Of a stretch of DNA of 64,000 nucleotides, positions 38,926-47,534 are shown piece by piece. Below the pieces are notes generated by a model. It ran no database searches, was not told the DNA's origin, and saw only the letters and a program-made list of their open reading frames with translations. The stretch lies in contig NZ_SLWR01000003.1 in NCBI RefSeq assembly GCF_004345665.1, positions 310,001 through 374,000 on the forward strand. The letters run 5' to 3'. Positions within the stretch are counted from its first letter, which is position 1; the number at the start of each line of letters is the position of its first letter. Both the position numbers and the translations under genes were made by a program. Source of the stretch: Kribbella antiqua. GTDB taxonomy: Bacteria > Actinomycetota > Actinomycetes > Propionibacteriales > Kribbellaceae.

Positions 38926-39944
38926 GTCCGACCCCGCTGCCGGCCGAGAGCCTGGGATTCGCGTTCGCCGACGAGGCGCTCGAATCCCGGGTTCGTGCTG
39001 GGCTGGAATCCGTCGAGGTCGCGTTGCGCGACGCGACCCAGTCGGAGGCGCCGTTCGTGACGGCGGCCGCGCAGCACGTGATGGTTGCCGGCGGCAAGCG
39101 GTTCCGGCCGCTGCTGGTGCTGCTGGCGGCCGAGTTCGGTACGTCGCCGGCCGACTCGGACGTGATCAAGGCGGCCGTCGTGGTCGAGCTGACGCACGTC
39201 GCGACGTTGCACCACGACGACGTGATGGACGAGGCCGCGCTCCGGCGCGGCTCGGCCACCGCGAACGCGGCCTGGGACAACTCGGTGGCCATCCTGTCCG
39301 GCGACTGGCTGTTCGCCCGGGCGTCGGACCTGGTCGCCGACCTCGGTCCGGAGGCGGTGCGCATTCAGGCCCGTACCTTCGGCCGGCTGGTCGAGGGCCA
39401 GATCCGCGAGACGCTTGGTGTTGCCGATGGCCAGGATCCGCTGGCGCACTACCTGTCCGTGGTCGCGGACAAGACCGGCTCGCTGATCGCCACCTCCGCT
39501 TTTTTCGGTGCCCGGTACGCCGGTGCATCTGAAGAGATCCAGGAGTCGCTGCGAGCCTTTGGCGAGGAGATCGGCGTCGCGTTCCAGTTGGCCGACGACA
39601 TCCTCGACATCGCCTCGGAGTCCGGCCAGTCCGGCAAGACTCCCGGCACCGACCTCCGCGAAGGTGTCCCCACCCTGCCGGTGCTGATCTTCCGCGCCCA
39701 GGCCGATCCGTCCAATCCAACGGATGCCCGGTTGCTCGAGCTGCTCGACTCCGATCTGTCCGACGACGCTCGCTTGGCCGAAACCCTCGAGCTGCTCCGC
39801 GCACACCCCGCCTTCCGCCAGGCCGAGGACGACGTACGCCGTCGGGCCACCGACGCCCGCAAACTCCTCTCCGCCCTCCCCGAAGGCTCAGCCCGCGACG
39901 CCCTCGACTCCCTCTGCGACCTGGTAGCCACCCGCTCAGTCTGA
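38922..39944 (+). CDS. Long-chain trans-polyprenyl diphosphate synthase (menaquinone side chain)
   Basis: 340-residue class I prenyl elongase. The first Asp-rich motif is DDVMD at residues 99-103 and the second DDILD at 225-229, with GGKRFRP before them. Small residues (Ala94, Thr95) sit four or five positions before the first motif, as in enzymes making long chains. A TTG start overlaps the nuoN stop, so it is translated with the nuo operon. It probably supplies the polyprenyl chain used by MenA, like mycobacterial GrcC-type enzymes next to menJ. Confidence 0.92.
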   Translation: MSPTPLPAESLGFAFADEALESRVRAGLESVEVALRDATQSEAPFVTAAAQHVMVAGGKRFRPLLVLLAAEFGTSPADSDVIKAAVVVELTHVATLHHDDVMDEAALRRGSATANAAWDNSVAILSGDWLFARASDLVADLGPEAVRIQARTFGRLVEGQIRETLGVADGQDPLAHYLSVVADKTGSLIATSAFFGARYAGASEEIQESLRAFGEEIGVAFQLADDILDIASESGQSGKTPGTDLREGVPTLPVLIFRAQADPSNPTDARLLELLDSDLSDDARLAETLELLRAHPAFRQAEDDVRRRATDARKLLSALPEGSARDALDSLCDLVATRSV

Positions 39945-39979
39945 AAGCTTTTGAAAGACCTGCGTGATGCGCTGTCGGC

Positions 39980-40542
39980 GTGAGCGCTGCAGAGTCGGTG
40001 GGAAAGCAGCGGCCTTGGATCGTACGGCGGTGGCCGTCAGTCGCGGGTGCGGAGATGGCCGCGTTTGTTGCGGTGGGGATCGCCGGCGGTGCTGAGGCCG
40101 GGTCGATCGTGACCGCATCCGCCTTTGTCTACCTCGGGTCAGCCGCGCTGCAACGTCGTACGGCAGCGTGGCCGGTCTTCGCCGTCAGCTTCGTCGCGGT
40201 CGGCCTCGGCTCGAACGTGGACGGCATCAACGCAACCTGGGTGATGCTCGCCATCGCCCTGGCCCTCGTCGTGTACGGCGTAATCCGCGGCGCCGCCCGC
40301 CCTGGGGCCGCCCGCCCTCTGCAGACGGCCGCCATGGTGGCGCTGGCTTCGGTTGCCCTCATCGCAGCCGACGTCAGCAAAACCTTGGCCGGCTTGCTCG
40401 TAGCCGCCGACTCCTCGTCCACGCCGGCTGGGACATCTACGACCACCGCACCGAGCGCGTCGTCGTACTCTCAATGGCCGAGTTCTGCGTCGTACTCGAC
40501 ACCCTCCTCGCCGCAGCCGGTCTCTACGTCACGTTCACCTGA
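39980..40542 (+). pseudogene. Frameshifted small membrane protein
   Basis: Reading starts at GTG 39980 and gives a good membrane protein (EMAAFVAVGIAGGAEAGSIV and three or four helices) as far as GLLVAA at about 40408. After that, the same frame turns into low-complexity Ser/Thr/Pro. The neighbouring frame from 40411 instead reads LLVHAGWDIYDHRTERVVVL and then SMAEFCVVLDTLLAAAGLYV to a stop at 40540-40542. That matches what I recall as the normal end of this actinobacterial family. Loss of one base (a G in a GGA codon at about 40409) explains both halves. It follows the nuo-prenyl synthase operon by 35 nt. Confidence 0.8.
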
Positions 40543-40660
40543 CACCTACTGCTCAAGGACGAAGCGTCGTGAGTGACCCCTTGTACTCACTGGGGAAACC
40601 CGTCAAGGTGTTCGCCAACGGGCTGCCGGGTGGTGCCCGGGTTGTTTCTGTGGGGGGAAC

Positions 40661-41335
40661 ATGGCAAGGACTACCGCGCGCGGGGGTGCGCGCAGGCTCG
40701 AACATCCGATGCTGGTGGGGATCGTCGCCGCGATCATCAGCGCGTTGATCGGTGCGGGGGCGACCGTCTGGGCAGCCAAGCAGGGCAAGCTCGAGGCGAT
40801 AGTCCCCATCCCTACGGTGACGGTGGTCGCGACGGTGCCCGGTCCGACGGTGACCACGACGGTCACGCAGTCGCCGTCGACCACTGAGGTGGGGACGACG
40901 ACCTCTCCGGTCGACGGTGCGGGGGACAGTTTGGCCGAGCAGTCTCCGATCGATGGCACCTTCACCAAAGGCAGCTTCGCGATCCATGGACGGCGGTTCG
41001 GCGACGGGCTCTATCGATGGCTCGGCAGCTGCTCGCAGAAGGCGTCGGCGACCTGGGACCTGTCCCGTCGGTACACACAGTTCAGTGCTGTGATCGGCCT
41101 GATCGATCGTGGGCAGGACGCCACTCTGAAGGTGAAGTTCACGGCATACGTCACCGACGGCACGAGCCGAACCGCGACCGAACCCGTTGTCCTCGGCAAG
41201 TACCAGGCCCGTGAGCTGAAGGTCCCGCTCAACCATGCCGATGCGATAGAACTCGAAGCGGTCGTCGTCGCGGGCAAGAACTGCACCCAAGCCGGCGCCG
41301 CCGCCTGGGGAGATCCTCGACTCTACGCGAGCTGA
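40661..41335 (+). CDS. Membrane-anchored protein with NPCBM-like carbohydrate-binding domain
   Basis: 224 residues. One N-terminal helix (MLVGIVAAIISALIGAGATVW) is followed by a Thr/Pro-rich linker at about 55-95 and a beta-rich extracellular domain. That domain's pattern (SRRYTQFSAVIGLIDRGQDA, ELKVPLNHADAIELEAVV, AAWGDPRLYAS) resembles NPCBM/NEW2 lectin-like domains. Two Cys (CSQ and NCTQ) may pair. It precedes the kinase gene by 95 nt. Function beyond surface or sugar binding is unknown. Confidence 0.7.
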   Translation: MARTTARGGARRLEHPMLVGIVAAIISALIGAGATVWAAKQGKLEAIVPIPTVTVVATVPGPTVTTTVTQSPSTTEVGTTTSPVDGAGDSLAEQSPIDGTFTKGSFAIHGRRFGDGLYRWLGSCSQKASATWDLSRRYTQFSAVIGLIDRGQDATLKVKFTAYVTDGTSRTATEPVVLGKYQARELKVPLNHADAIELEAVVVAGKNCTQAGAAAWGDPRLYAS

Positions 41336-41430
41336 AGACCGGAGTTGCTCTTGGTCGGAGGCGTGCTCTTTGTGACCTTTCGGTGACTTAGCAGGTGGTT
41401 GTGGTACCGGGCGCGGCTAGGGTCTGGTGG

Positions 41431-43554
41431 GTGAGTGAGCGCACCTTGGCCGAGGGCCGGTATGTGTTGAGTGAGCCGCCCATCGGCGTTGGTGGGATGG
41501 GGACGGTCTGGAAGGCGTTCGACAACGCCCTGCATCGCGAGGTCGCGGTGAAGGAGTTGCGGATTCCGGAGGGACTGAGCCCGGAGGAGCGCGACAAGCT
41601 GCAGGAGCGGGCGCGGCGGGAGGCGCGTGCCGCCGCCGGGCTCGACCACCCGGGCATCGTCACGATCCACGACGTACTGGATGAGGACGGCGCGCCGTGG
41701 ATCGTGATGCGTCTGCTCCCTGGCCGGTCGCTTGATCAGGCGATCCGCACCAACGGGCCGTTGAGCCCGCGCCGCGCGGCCGAGCTCGGCGCGCGTCTAG
41801 TCGACGCGCTTGCGGCCGCCCATGCCAAAGGTGTGCTGCATCGGGATGTGAAGCCGCAGAACGTGATGCAGGGCTCCGACGGCAACTGGATGCTGACCGA
41901 CTTCGGCATCGCCTCGGTCGCCGGCGCCACCCGCACCCTGACCGGCACCGGCATCGTGACCGGCACCCTCGGCTACATCGCACCGGAGCGGCTTTCCAGT
42001 GGCGATCACGGACCGCCGGCAGATCTGTGGGCGCTCGGTGCGACTCTGTACTACGCCGTCGAGGGACAGCACGCGTACGACCACGACGACCTGCCCGCGA
42101 TGATCGCGGCCGTCCTGACCCGCGATCCTGCACCACCGAAGCATGCCGGTCCGCTCGCGCCGGTCATCGCCGGCTTGATGGAACGAGACCCTGCGCAGCG
42201 CCTGGATGCAGAGACGGCCAAGCCTCAATTGGTTGCCATTGCCGACGGTTATCCGACCTTCGAGAATCCGACCGTCCAGCTCGCCGACGCGGACAAGCCG
42301 ACCGAGAAGTTCGGCGGATCGACCAAGGTGCTGCACGACGGAAGCACCCTGGTCGACCGGGGCTCCGAGCCGGGATCTCCGGTCCCGAGCCAGCCGGTCG
42401 TGCGTGCGCTCACCTGGCAAGTAGCGGCGCTGAACAGTGCGGCCGGGGCGCTGGTAGCTCTCATCGGCTACGGCCTCACCGACGGGATGCCGGTGGGACT
42501 CTTCGCCGGACTGATGGTGGCGTTCGCGCTCGGCGGCGGGCTCGGTGCCTTGCTGGCCCCTCGCCTTGCACAGTGGATCGGCGTCCCCGCGGCGCTGACC
42601 GGGAGTGCGTTGCTGATGGGCGAGTCGCTCGGCGCGATCGGCCTCCTGGCGGGGACGAGTTCGCCGGTCGCTGTCATTCTCGCCGGGGTCGCGCTGGTGA
42701 TGTTCGCGGCCTGGCTCCGGTTGTCCCGTTCCCTGCGGCAGCGCGTCGTACCGGCGGCGAGGCTCGACCGGGCGACCACCGCCTATCGGGCTTCGGGTTT
42801 TGCCGGACTCCTGCTCGGCGGTGCTGTTGCGGGCGTGTACTTCTGGCTCAGAGCGACGGATGCGGTCGGCGGCAACTACGTCATCATGACCCTCGCCGGC
42901 GCCGGGATCGTCGTGGTTGTGGCCGCGCTGCTGGGCATACCTGCCGTACGTGCCGCGTCGATCTCCGGCAGGCCGAAGCGGTGGGCGCCGGCCACCACTG
43001 CAGCGGTCGCACTCGTCCTCCCGGTCGTCGTCGGCGTCCAGGCCACCGTGCACTACGTCGACAGCCTGGACGACTTCACATCCGCGCCGGATATCTGCTC
43101 GGTGGACGCGCTGTCGCAGGACAGCGTCGCGAAGTTCATCACCGACCCGCCGGCGGTGGACGCGTACTCCAACGCCGACCACGCCAGATGCCACTGGACG
43201 CTGATTGGTGACGACGGCGACAACAGCGCCGAGCTCAGGATCATCGTCAACACGTACGCCAACTCGCGCGCGGCCGGACATCTTCAGTACGGGCGGGACA
43301 TGGCGGAACGGGATGGGAAGACCATCGTCCCCCTGCAACTCGGCGACGAAGCAATCCGACGCTCGTACGATGGCATGATCACCTCTAAGGACAACACTCT
43401 CGGCATCGCCGTCGAGGTCCGGATCGACAACCTCGTACTGGAGGTGGACTTCGAGCGGGGCGAAGCTCTTGGTGGCGAACCCGATGCGGACCAAGTTGAG
43501 GCGCTGGCCGCCGAGCTGGTGCGTGAAATCGAGAGCCAGAAGCCGCGCCGCTAG
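41431..43554 (+). CDS. Ser/Thr protein kinase with seven predicted TM helices
   Basis: 707 residues from GTG 41431. The kinase domain spans about 10-270, with glycine loop IGVGGMG, Lys41 (VAVKEL), the catalytic loop HRDVKPQN (Asp139), DFG at 157-159 and an activation loop rich in Thr. A linker follows, then about seven hydrophobic helices between 325 and 540. The last 160 residues are predicted outside, with Cys556 and Cys587, and look like a small sensor domain. There is no PASTA repeat, unlike PknB. TAGGGT lies 7 nt before the GTG, which suggests a leaderless start; an in-frame codon 36 nt upstream is less likely. Confidence 0.88.
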   Translation: MSERTLAEGRYVLSEPPIGVGGMGTVWKAFDNALHREVAVKELRIPEGLSPEERDKLQERARREARAAAGLDHPGIVTIHDVLDEDGAPWIVMRLLPGRSLDQAIRTNGPLSPRRAAELGARLVDALAAAHAKGVLHRDVKPQNVMQGSDGNWMLTDFGIASVAGATRTLTGTGIVTGTLGYIAPERLSSGDHGPPADLWALGATLYYAVEGQHAYDHDDLPAMIAAVLTRDPAPPKHAGPLAPVIAGLMERDPAQRLDAETAKPQLVAIADGYPTFENPTVQLADADKPTEKFGGSTKVLHDGSTLVDRGSEPGSPVPSQPVVRALTWQVAALNSAAGALVALIGYGLTDGMPVGLFAGLMVAFALGGGLGALLAPRLAQWIGVPAALTGSALLMGESLGAIGLLAGTSSPVAVILAGVALVMFAAWLRLSRSLRQRVVPAARLDRATTAYRASGFAGLLLGGAVAGVYFWLRATDAVGGNYVIMTLAGAGIVVVVAALLGIPAVRAASISGRPKRWAPATTAAVALVLPVVVGVQATVHYVDSLDDFTSAPDICSVDALSQDSVAKFITDPPAVDAYSNADHARCHWTLIGDDGDNSAELRIIVNTYANSRAAGHLQYGRDMAERDGKTIVPLQLGDEAIRRSYDGMITSKDNTLGIAVEVRIDNLVLEVDFERGEALGGEPDADQVEALAAELVREIESQKPRR

Positions 43555-43796
43555 TCCACGCTCGCTGAGCTACCGCGGGGAGGCCGACCACCCACCGTTC
43601 ACCCGACTGACCAACGTCCCTGGACATCACAGCTAGCCGGCTCATGCCGTACGCGGTGCAGTACGCGCCGCGTTACAACAACCCCGACCCGTCGCGATTC
43701 TGCGGAAGAAGGCGGCGAACCGGCCCGGGCGAGGTCCTCCGCGACAGGTGTGGTCTCCTCCTGCCAGGACTGTGGTCGCGCCGGTGGCTGCTGAGG

Positions 43797-45728
43797 TCAG
43801 GCGGAACGACGGGGGATGTGTGGTGTGTCCGTCCACGGGGTCGGTTGGGCGGAGGTGTCGTCTGGCGGCCACGCTGTTGGTTCGTTTGGTGAGGGGAAGG
43901 GAATGGGCGTGACGGGTCCTCCCGGCGGGTCTTCACCTGCGGGCTGGGCGGTGTGGGGGATGTAGCTGGGCGGTTTGTATTTGCCGAGAGGTGTCGGCGC
44001 GGGATTCGTCCAGCCCGGGCGGGTGACGTGGACGATGCCCGCGGTGATGTGGATGTGCCAGTGGCCGGAGTGGAGGTCGAGGTGGTGGCGCTTGCAGAGC
44101 AGGACGAGGTTGTCGACGCGCGTTTCGCCGCCGTCGATCCAGTGGACGAGGTGGTGCGCTTCGCATTGGATCGGGGGTGCGCCGCAGACGACGCAACCGC
44201 GATCCCGGGCGTTGAGGGCCAGCCGCATGGGTGCGGTGACGAGGCGCTTGGTGGTCCCGACGTCCAGTGGCTGGGACTTCGAGCCGAGGACCACCGGAAT
44301 CACCTGCGCATCACAGGCAAGGCGGCGTACGGCGGCGGCTGACAAGTCTTCACCGAAGACGGTGCTACCGAGCGCGTCGGCGGTCGCGGTCTTGAGAGCG
44401 TGGTAGTCGATGGTGATGGTCAGATGCGCCTTCGGCCCGTGCCCGGGGATGTAGGAGCCGCTGGGGCCGGTGGCGGTGGCGGTGGAGCCGACGGCGGCGG
44501 TGCCGGAGCTGGTGGGGTTGGGATCGGTGGCAGTGGTGCGGTCGGCGTCGGTGGCAGTGGTGGGGTTGGGGTCGAGAGTGTCACGGCTACTGGTGCCGTG
44601 GGAGCTTGTGGCGGTGCTCGGATTGGAGCGAGGGGACCGGCTTGTCGCGGACGTGCTGGTCTGGTGGTCGTCGTCCGGGGGCCAGGCGGCAGCACGGAGG
44701 TTGGTGTCTTGCGTCGAGCCATTGGGACGTTGCTCGTCGTTCCGCGGAGTGGGGGTGGTGCTGCGGTCGCCCTGGGCCGAAGTGGTGAGGGTTACGGCGG
44801 CGGCGGTGTTGAGGAGGGTGGTGAGGGCGTCGGCTTGGCGTTTGTCGCGGGGGCGGGGGTCCAGGGCGCCGTCGATGGTTTTGTGGGGTTTGGCGTTGGC
44901 GTGGATCAACGTGCGGAAGAGCTCGGCGTTGTCGTTGGCGAGGTAGCCGCGGAACTTCACGCCGTTGTCCGCGGGCTGCATGGTCAGGGACTCCCGGTTG
45001 TAGGCGCGGTTCTCGTCAGGTTCGGGGCCGTCGGTGTCGAGGATCTTGCGCATCCGGGCGCCGGCGTCGCGGAGTTGGCCGGGGGTGAAGGTGCGGGCGA
45101 GGATGATCAGCTGTTCTTCGGCGGCTCGGAGGTCTTCGGCGGGGACGGTGTTGGGGACCTTTTCGAGAGCGGACACGATGGCGTTGGCTTGTGCGGGGTT
45201 GATCGGCCGCACCGGATCGGAGCCGGATTCGTTGCCATCAGCACCAGAGTCGTCGGCACCCGGGTCGTCGGCACCCGGGTCGTCGGTACCCGGGACGTCG
45301 GCACGAGAGTCGTCGGCATCAGAGTCGTCGGCATCAGAGTCATCGGCATCAGAGTCATCGGCACCGGGGCCGGCGCTGGAATGATCGGCGCCGGAATGAT
45401 CGGTGTCGGCGGCTGCGTGGGCCGTGGTGTCCGGGAATGGGGCCGCGGGGCCGGGGAGGGCGGCGGAGACGGCGTCGTACTTGGGGAGGGCGTTGGCCAG
45501 GCGCAGGTCGCGACGGGCTACCGCGGCGTCGATGAGGTAGCGCTCGGACAGGAAGCGGGCGGTGTCGCCGGCGCCGATCTCCTTGGCGTATCCGGAGGCG
45601 TCGAGGTCGGCGATCAGCTGCAGGTAGTAGGTCGTCAGCCCACCGATCACGGCGACGGTCGCGTCGAGGCGCGACAGCTTCTCGCTGTCGTTCATCGACC
45701 AGGCGGGCCGTTCGCCGAGGATCTCCAT
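43797..45728 (-). CDS. DUF222 / HNH endonuclease-domain protein (13E12 type)
   Basis: 643 residues. The N-terminal DUF222 helical region is split by an acidic low-complexity insert (residues 123-163). A second low-complexity Ser/Thr/Asn-rich linker follows at about 315-420. The C-terminal HNH nuclease site reads CVVCGAPPIQCEAHHLVHW and then VDNLVLLCKRHH. The Cys pair, His-His and final His are intact, so it could be active. Such genes are multicopy in actinobacteria (13E12 family), often near mobile DNA, but no transposase or terminal repeats are visible here. Cellular role unknown. Confidence 0.9.
   Translation of the reverse strand: MEILGERPAWSMNDSEKLSRLDATVAVIGGLTTYYLQLIADLDASGYAKEIGAGDTARFLSERYLIDAAVARRDLRLANALPKYDAVSAALPGPAAPFPDTTAHAAADTDHSGADHSSAGPGADDSDADDSDADDSDADDSRADVPGTDDPGADDPGADDSGADGNESGSDPVRPINPAQANAIVSALEKVPNTVPAEDLRAAEEQLIILARTFTPGQLRDAGARMRKILDTDGPEPDENRAYNRESLTMQPADNGVKFRGYLANDNAELFRTLIHANAKPHKTIDGALDPRPRDKRQADALTTLLNTAAAVTLTTSAQGDRSTTPTPRNDEQRPNGSTQDTNLRAAAWPPDDDHQTSTSATSRSPRSNPSTATSSHGTSSRDTLDPNPTTATDADRTTATDPNPTSSGTAAVGSTATATGPSGSYIPGHGPKAHLTITIDYHALKTATADALGSTVFGEDLSAAAVRRLACDAQVIPVVLGSKSQPLDVGTTKRLVTAPMRLALNARDRGCVVCGAPPIQCEAHHLVHWIDGGETRVDNLVLLCKRHHLDLHSGHWHIHITAGIVHVTRPGWTNPAPTPLGKYKPPSYIPHTAQPAGEDPPGGPVTPIPFPSPNEPTAWPPDDTSAQPTPWTDTPHIPRRSA
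45241..45360 (-). repeat. Eight 15-nt tandem repeats inside the HNH gene
   Basis: Eight consecutive 15-base units, for example GCATCAGAGTCGTCG and GCACCCGGGTCGTCG, with small variations and no length change. On the coding strand they encode five-residue units of the DDSDA/DDPGA type, making an acidic flexible spacer. Identical neighbouring units (45256 and 45271; 45331 and 45346) indicate recent slippage or unequal exchange. Confidence 0.9.
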
Positions 45729-45846
45729 GCCGCCACTCTAGGCATCACCACCGACAGTTCCCAAGCCGGAATCCCCTGCAAAACAAGAGGATTCAGGCTG
45801 TCCACAGGAACAAATCTCACACCGCGACGACGCCGAAAACGGGTAG

Positions 45847-46302
45847 TCAGCGTCGAGACCAGGCGGTGCTCTCGACGTAGTGGTTGTCGTAGAGGTCGCT
45901 GGTTGCAGCGAGCTCCGCGAAGTCGACCTCACCGCGGTACGCGCGTTCGAGCAGGCGGTAGTACTCGAAGCGGGGCTTGGCGTGGGTGAGGACGAAGAGG
46001 ACTTCGGTGTCCTCGGTGCCGGCGGCCTCGAAGGCGTGCGGGGTGTTCGGCGGTACGACGAGGAAGTCGCCCTGCCCTAGCACGATGATGTCGTCACCGG
46101 TCAGGACGCGGAGCGAGCCGGCCAGGACGAAGAAGAGTTCCGAGGCTTCCTTGTGCTGGTGCGGGGGAGCGCCTTCCTTGCCGGGCTTGAAGATCGACCG
46201 GTGGCTGGTGAGGTGGCCGTTGGTGTCCGGGACGTCGGCGAACAGCGTGACACCGCTCGCGGACAGAACCTCGGCCTCGGCGGCGCGGATCAGAACGGTC
46301 AT
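45847..46302 (-). CDS. Cupin-domain protein
   Basis: 151-residue single-cupin protein. Metal or ligand residues are in PPHQHKEASELFFVLAGSL (two His and a Glu) and in VPPNTPHAFE. The C-terminal 45 residues are a helical extension. It starts 27 nt after the stop of the MFS fragment on the same strand, so it belongs to the unit under the Rrf2-type operator. It might be a quercetinase-like or sugar-binding cupin; the substrate is unknown. Confidence 0.85.
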   Translation of the reverse strand: MTVLIRAAEAEVLSASGVTLFADVPDTNGHLTSHRSIFKPGKEGAPPHQHKEASELFFVLAGSLRVLTGDDIIVLGQGDFLVVPPNTPHAFEAAGTEDTEVLFVLTHAKPRFEYYRLLERAYRGEVDFAELAATSDLYDNHYVESTAWSRR

Positions 46303-46329
46303 GTTGATGCTCCTTCTGTGGCTGGGATT

Positions 46330-47010
46330 TCAGTTGCTGAGGGCAAGAGCTTGGACGCGACGCCGGCCGGTGAGCGCGAGAACGGCAGTGGCAAACACGC
46401 CGACCGCGCTGAGCAGAACAGCGGTTCGCAGACCCTGCACGGGGGTGCTGCTTTGGTTGGCGATAGCAACGAGTACGGCGAGCCCGACGGCGTTGCCGAG
46501 CTGCTGGCCGGTCGAAGCCGTCCCGGACCCGATGCCTTGGTATTCGGCCGCTACAGCTGTCGACGCAGCGGCGTACATCGTGGTGAAGGCGCTGCCCTGG
46601 CCGAGGCCCAGGATCAGCAGTGCCGGCACGAGTACGGCGTACGACGCCGAGATCGAAAGCAGCAGGCCGAGGAACGCGGTGCCGGCTCCGGCTACGGCGA
46701 AGCTGACGGCGAGGATGCGGTGCAAGCCGAATCGGGTCGCCAGCCGGCCGCCCAGGTTGGCGCCGACGAAGATCGCGACGGTGGGAACGAGATACGCGAG
46801 CCCGGTCTCGAGGGCGCTGTAACCGTGCACGTCCTGGAAGTAGACGGTCTCCAAGTACAGCAGCGGGCCGAGCGTCGCGGCGAACATGGTGATCACCAGC
46901 ACGCCGGTGCGCAGGTTCCGCACCTTCAGCAATCCCAATGGCAGCGCGATGATCAGCTGTGCGAACGCGAGCAACGCGAGAATAGGCGGCTTATTCAGGA
47001 TATTAGACAT
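46330..47010 (-). CDS. MFS transporter with large internal deletion (probably non-functional)
   Basis: 226 residues, about half the normal size of a DHA2/DHA1-like exporter. Residues 8-24 (PPILALLAFAQLIIALP) are a normal first helix. The very next residues (LGLLKVRNLRTGVLVITMFA, then YLETVYFQDVHGYSALETGL) correspond to the second half of such transporters. Compare MPFRILANRTRGVSFFVML and GYSAIETGLAFLP in the exporter at 2-1051. Roughly 200-250 residues are missing in frame between them. The ATG lies inside the Rrf2-type operator. Loss of the first six-helix bundle makes transport unlikely. Confidence 0.75.
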   Translation of the reverse strand: MSNILNKPPILALLAFAQLIIALPLGLLKVRNLRTGVLVITMFAATLGPLLYLETVYFQDVHGYSALETGLAYLVPTVAIFVGANLGGRLATRFGLHRILAVSFAVAGAGTAFLGLLLSISASYAVLVPALLILGLGQGSAFTTMYAAASTAVAAEYQGIGSGTASTGQQLGNAVGLAVLVAIANQSSTPVQGLRTAVLLSAVGVFATAVLALTGRRRVQALALSN

Positions 47011-47016
47011 CCAGAA
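46994..47016 (-). promoter_or_regulatory. Rrf2-type operator, copy at the MFS/cupin unit
   Basis: A 23-nt dyad: TTCAGG, then ATATTAGACA, then TCCAGAA. It shares the core GGATATTAGA and the outer TTC/GAA ends with the site at 47535-47557. It spans the ATG of the MFS reading frame (47008-47010), so bound protein would block start or elongation rather than a classic promoter. Confidence 0.7.
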
Positions 47017-47049
47017 TCAACTCCTGGGAAAAGGACGGCCGGGGGAGCC

Positions 47050-47532
47050 TCAGGATTTGAGGTTGGCGAACCAGGTGCGGGTGTTCTCCGGGGCCGCGGG
47101 GGATTGGGCCTCGACGCGGGTGACGATGTCGGCGATGGTCTGGCCGGCGAGTTCGCGGCGGTAGTTGAGCTCGGCCGCCCGCATCGCCTGGGAGACCAGG
47201 CAGACCTCGCGGTAGTCGGCCTTCGGGTCCGCGCCCGGCCCGGCCTTCAGGATCTGGGTGCAGCGGAAGGCGTCGTCGGCGCCGTCGATCGCGGTCAGGA
47301 TGTCCAGCAACGTGATGTTGCGCGGATCCCGCGCGAGCTGGAAGCCGCCCTTCGGTCCCGAGGTCGAGGAGAGGATGCCGGCCCGGGTGAGCGCCTGGAG
47401 CTGTTTGTTCAGGTACGCCGTGGGGAGGTCGTAGAAGGCGGCGAGTCGTTTGGCGGTGACCGCCTCGCCGGGCAGCCAGCTGAGGTTCACGCAGCTGTGC
47501 ATCGCCCACTCGACGCCTTCGTTCATCTTCAT
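47050..47532 (-). CDS. Rrf2 family transcriptional regulator
   Basis: 160 residues. The Rrf2 winged helix is clear (WAMHSCVNLSWLPGEAVTAK, YLNKQLQALTRAGILSSTSG, PKGGFQLARDPRNITLLDIL). Cysteines lie at 14, 91 and 111. The usual three closely spaced cluster ligands of IscR/NsrR are not all present, so sensing may be by thiol chemistry rather than a canonical Fe-S cluster. It is followed by the MFS/cupin genes on the same strand. Met3 is an alternative start. Two copies of one operator suggest it represses itself and the neighbours. Confidence 0.9.
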   Translation of the reverse strand: MKMNEGVEWAMHSCVNLSWLPGEAVTAKRLAAFYDLPTAYLNKQLQALTRAGILSSTSGPKGGFQLARDPRNITLLDILTAIDGADDAFRCTQILKAGPGADPKADYREVCLVSQAMRAAELNYRRELAGQTIADIVTRVEAQSPAAPENTRTWFANLKS

Positions 47533-47534
47533 GG

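Noticed and set aside
43644-43892. Possible small plus-strand gene in the gap after the kinase (43555-43796)
   Set aside because: Trp/Arg/Gly-rich, no ribosome site, and runs into the end of the HNH gene. The gap of about 240 nt shows no tRNA fold or other gene.
45241-45360. CRISPR-like repetition
   Set aside because: The repeats are 15 nt, contiguous without spacers, and in frame with a protein.
43797-45728. Mobile element based on the DUF222/HNH (13E12) gene
   Set aside because: No transposase, integrase, terminal inverted repeats or target duplication found around it.
44400-45989. 529-codon open frame on the plus strand opposite the DUF222/HNH gene
   Set aside because: Almost pure Gly/Val/Arg translation of the complementary strand of a Ser/Thr/Asp-rich linker; no domain, while the minus frame has an intact HNH site.
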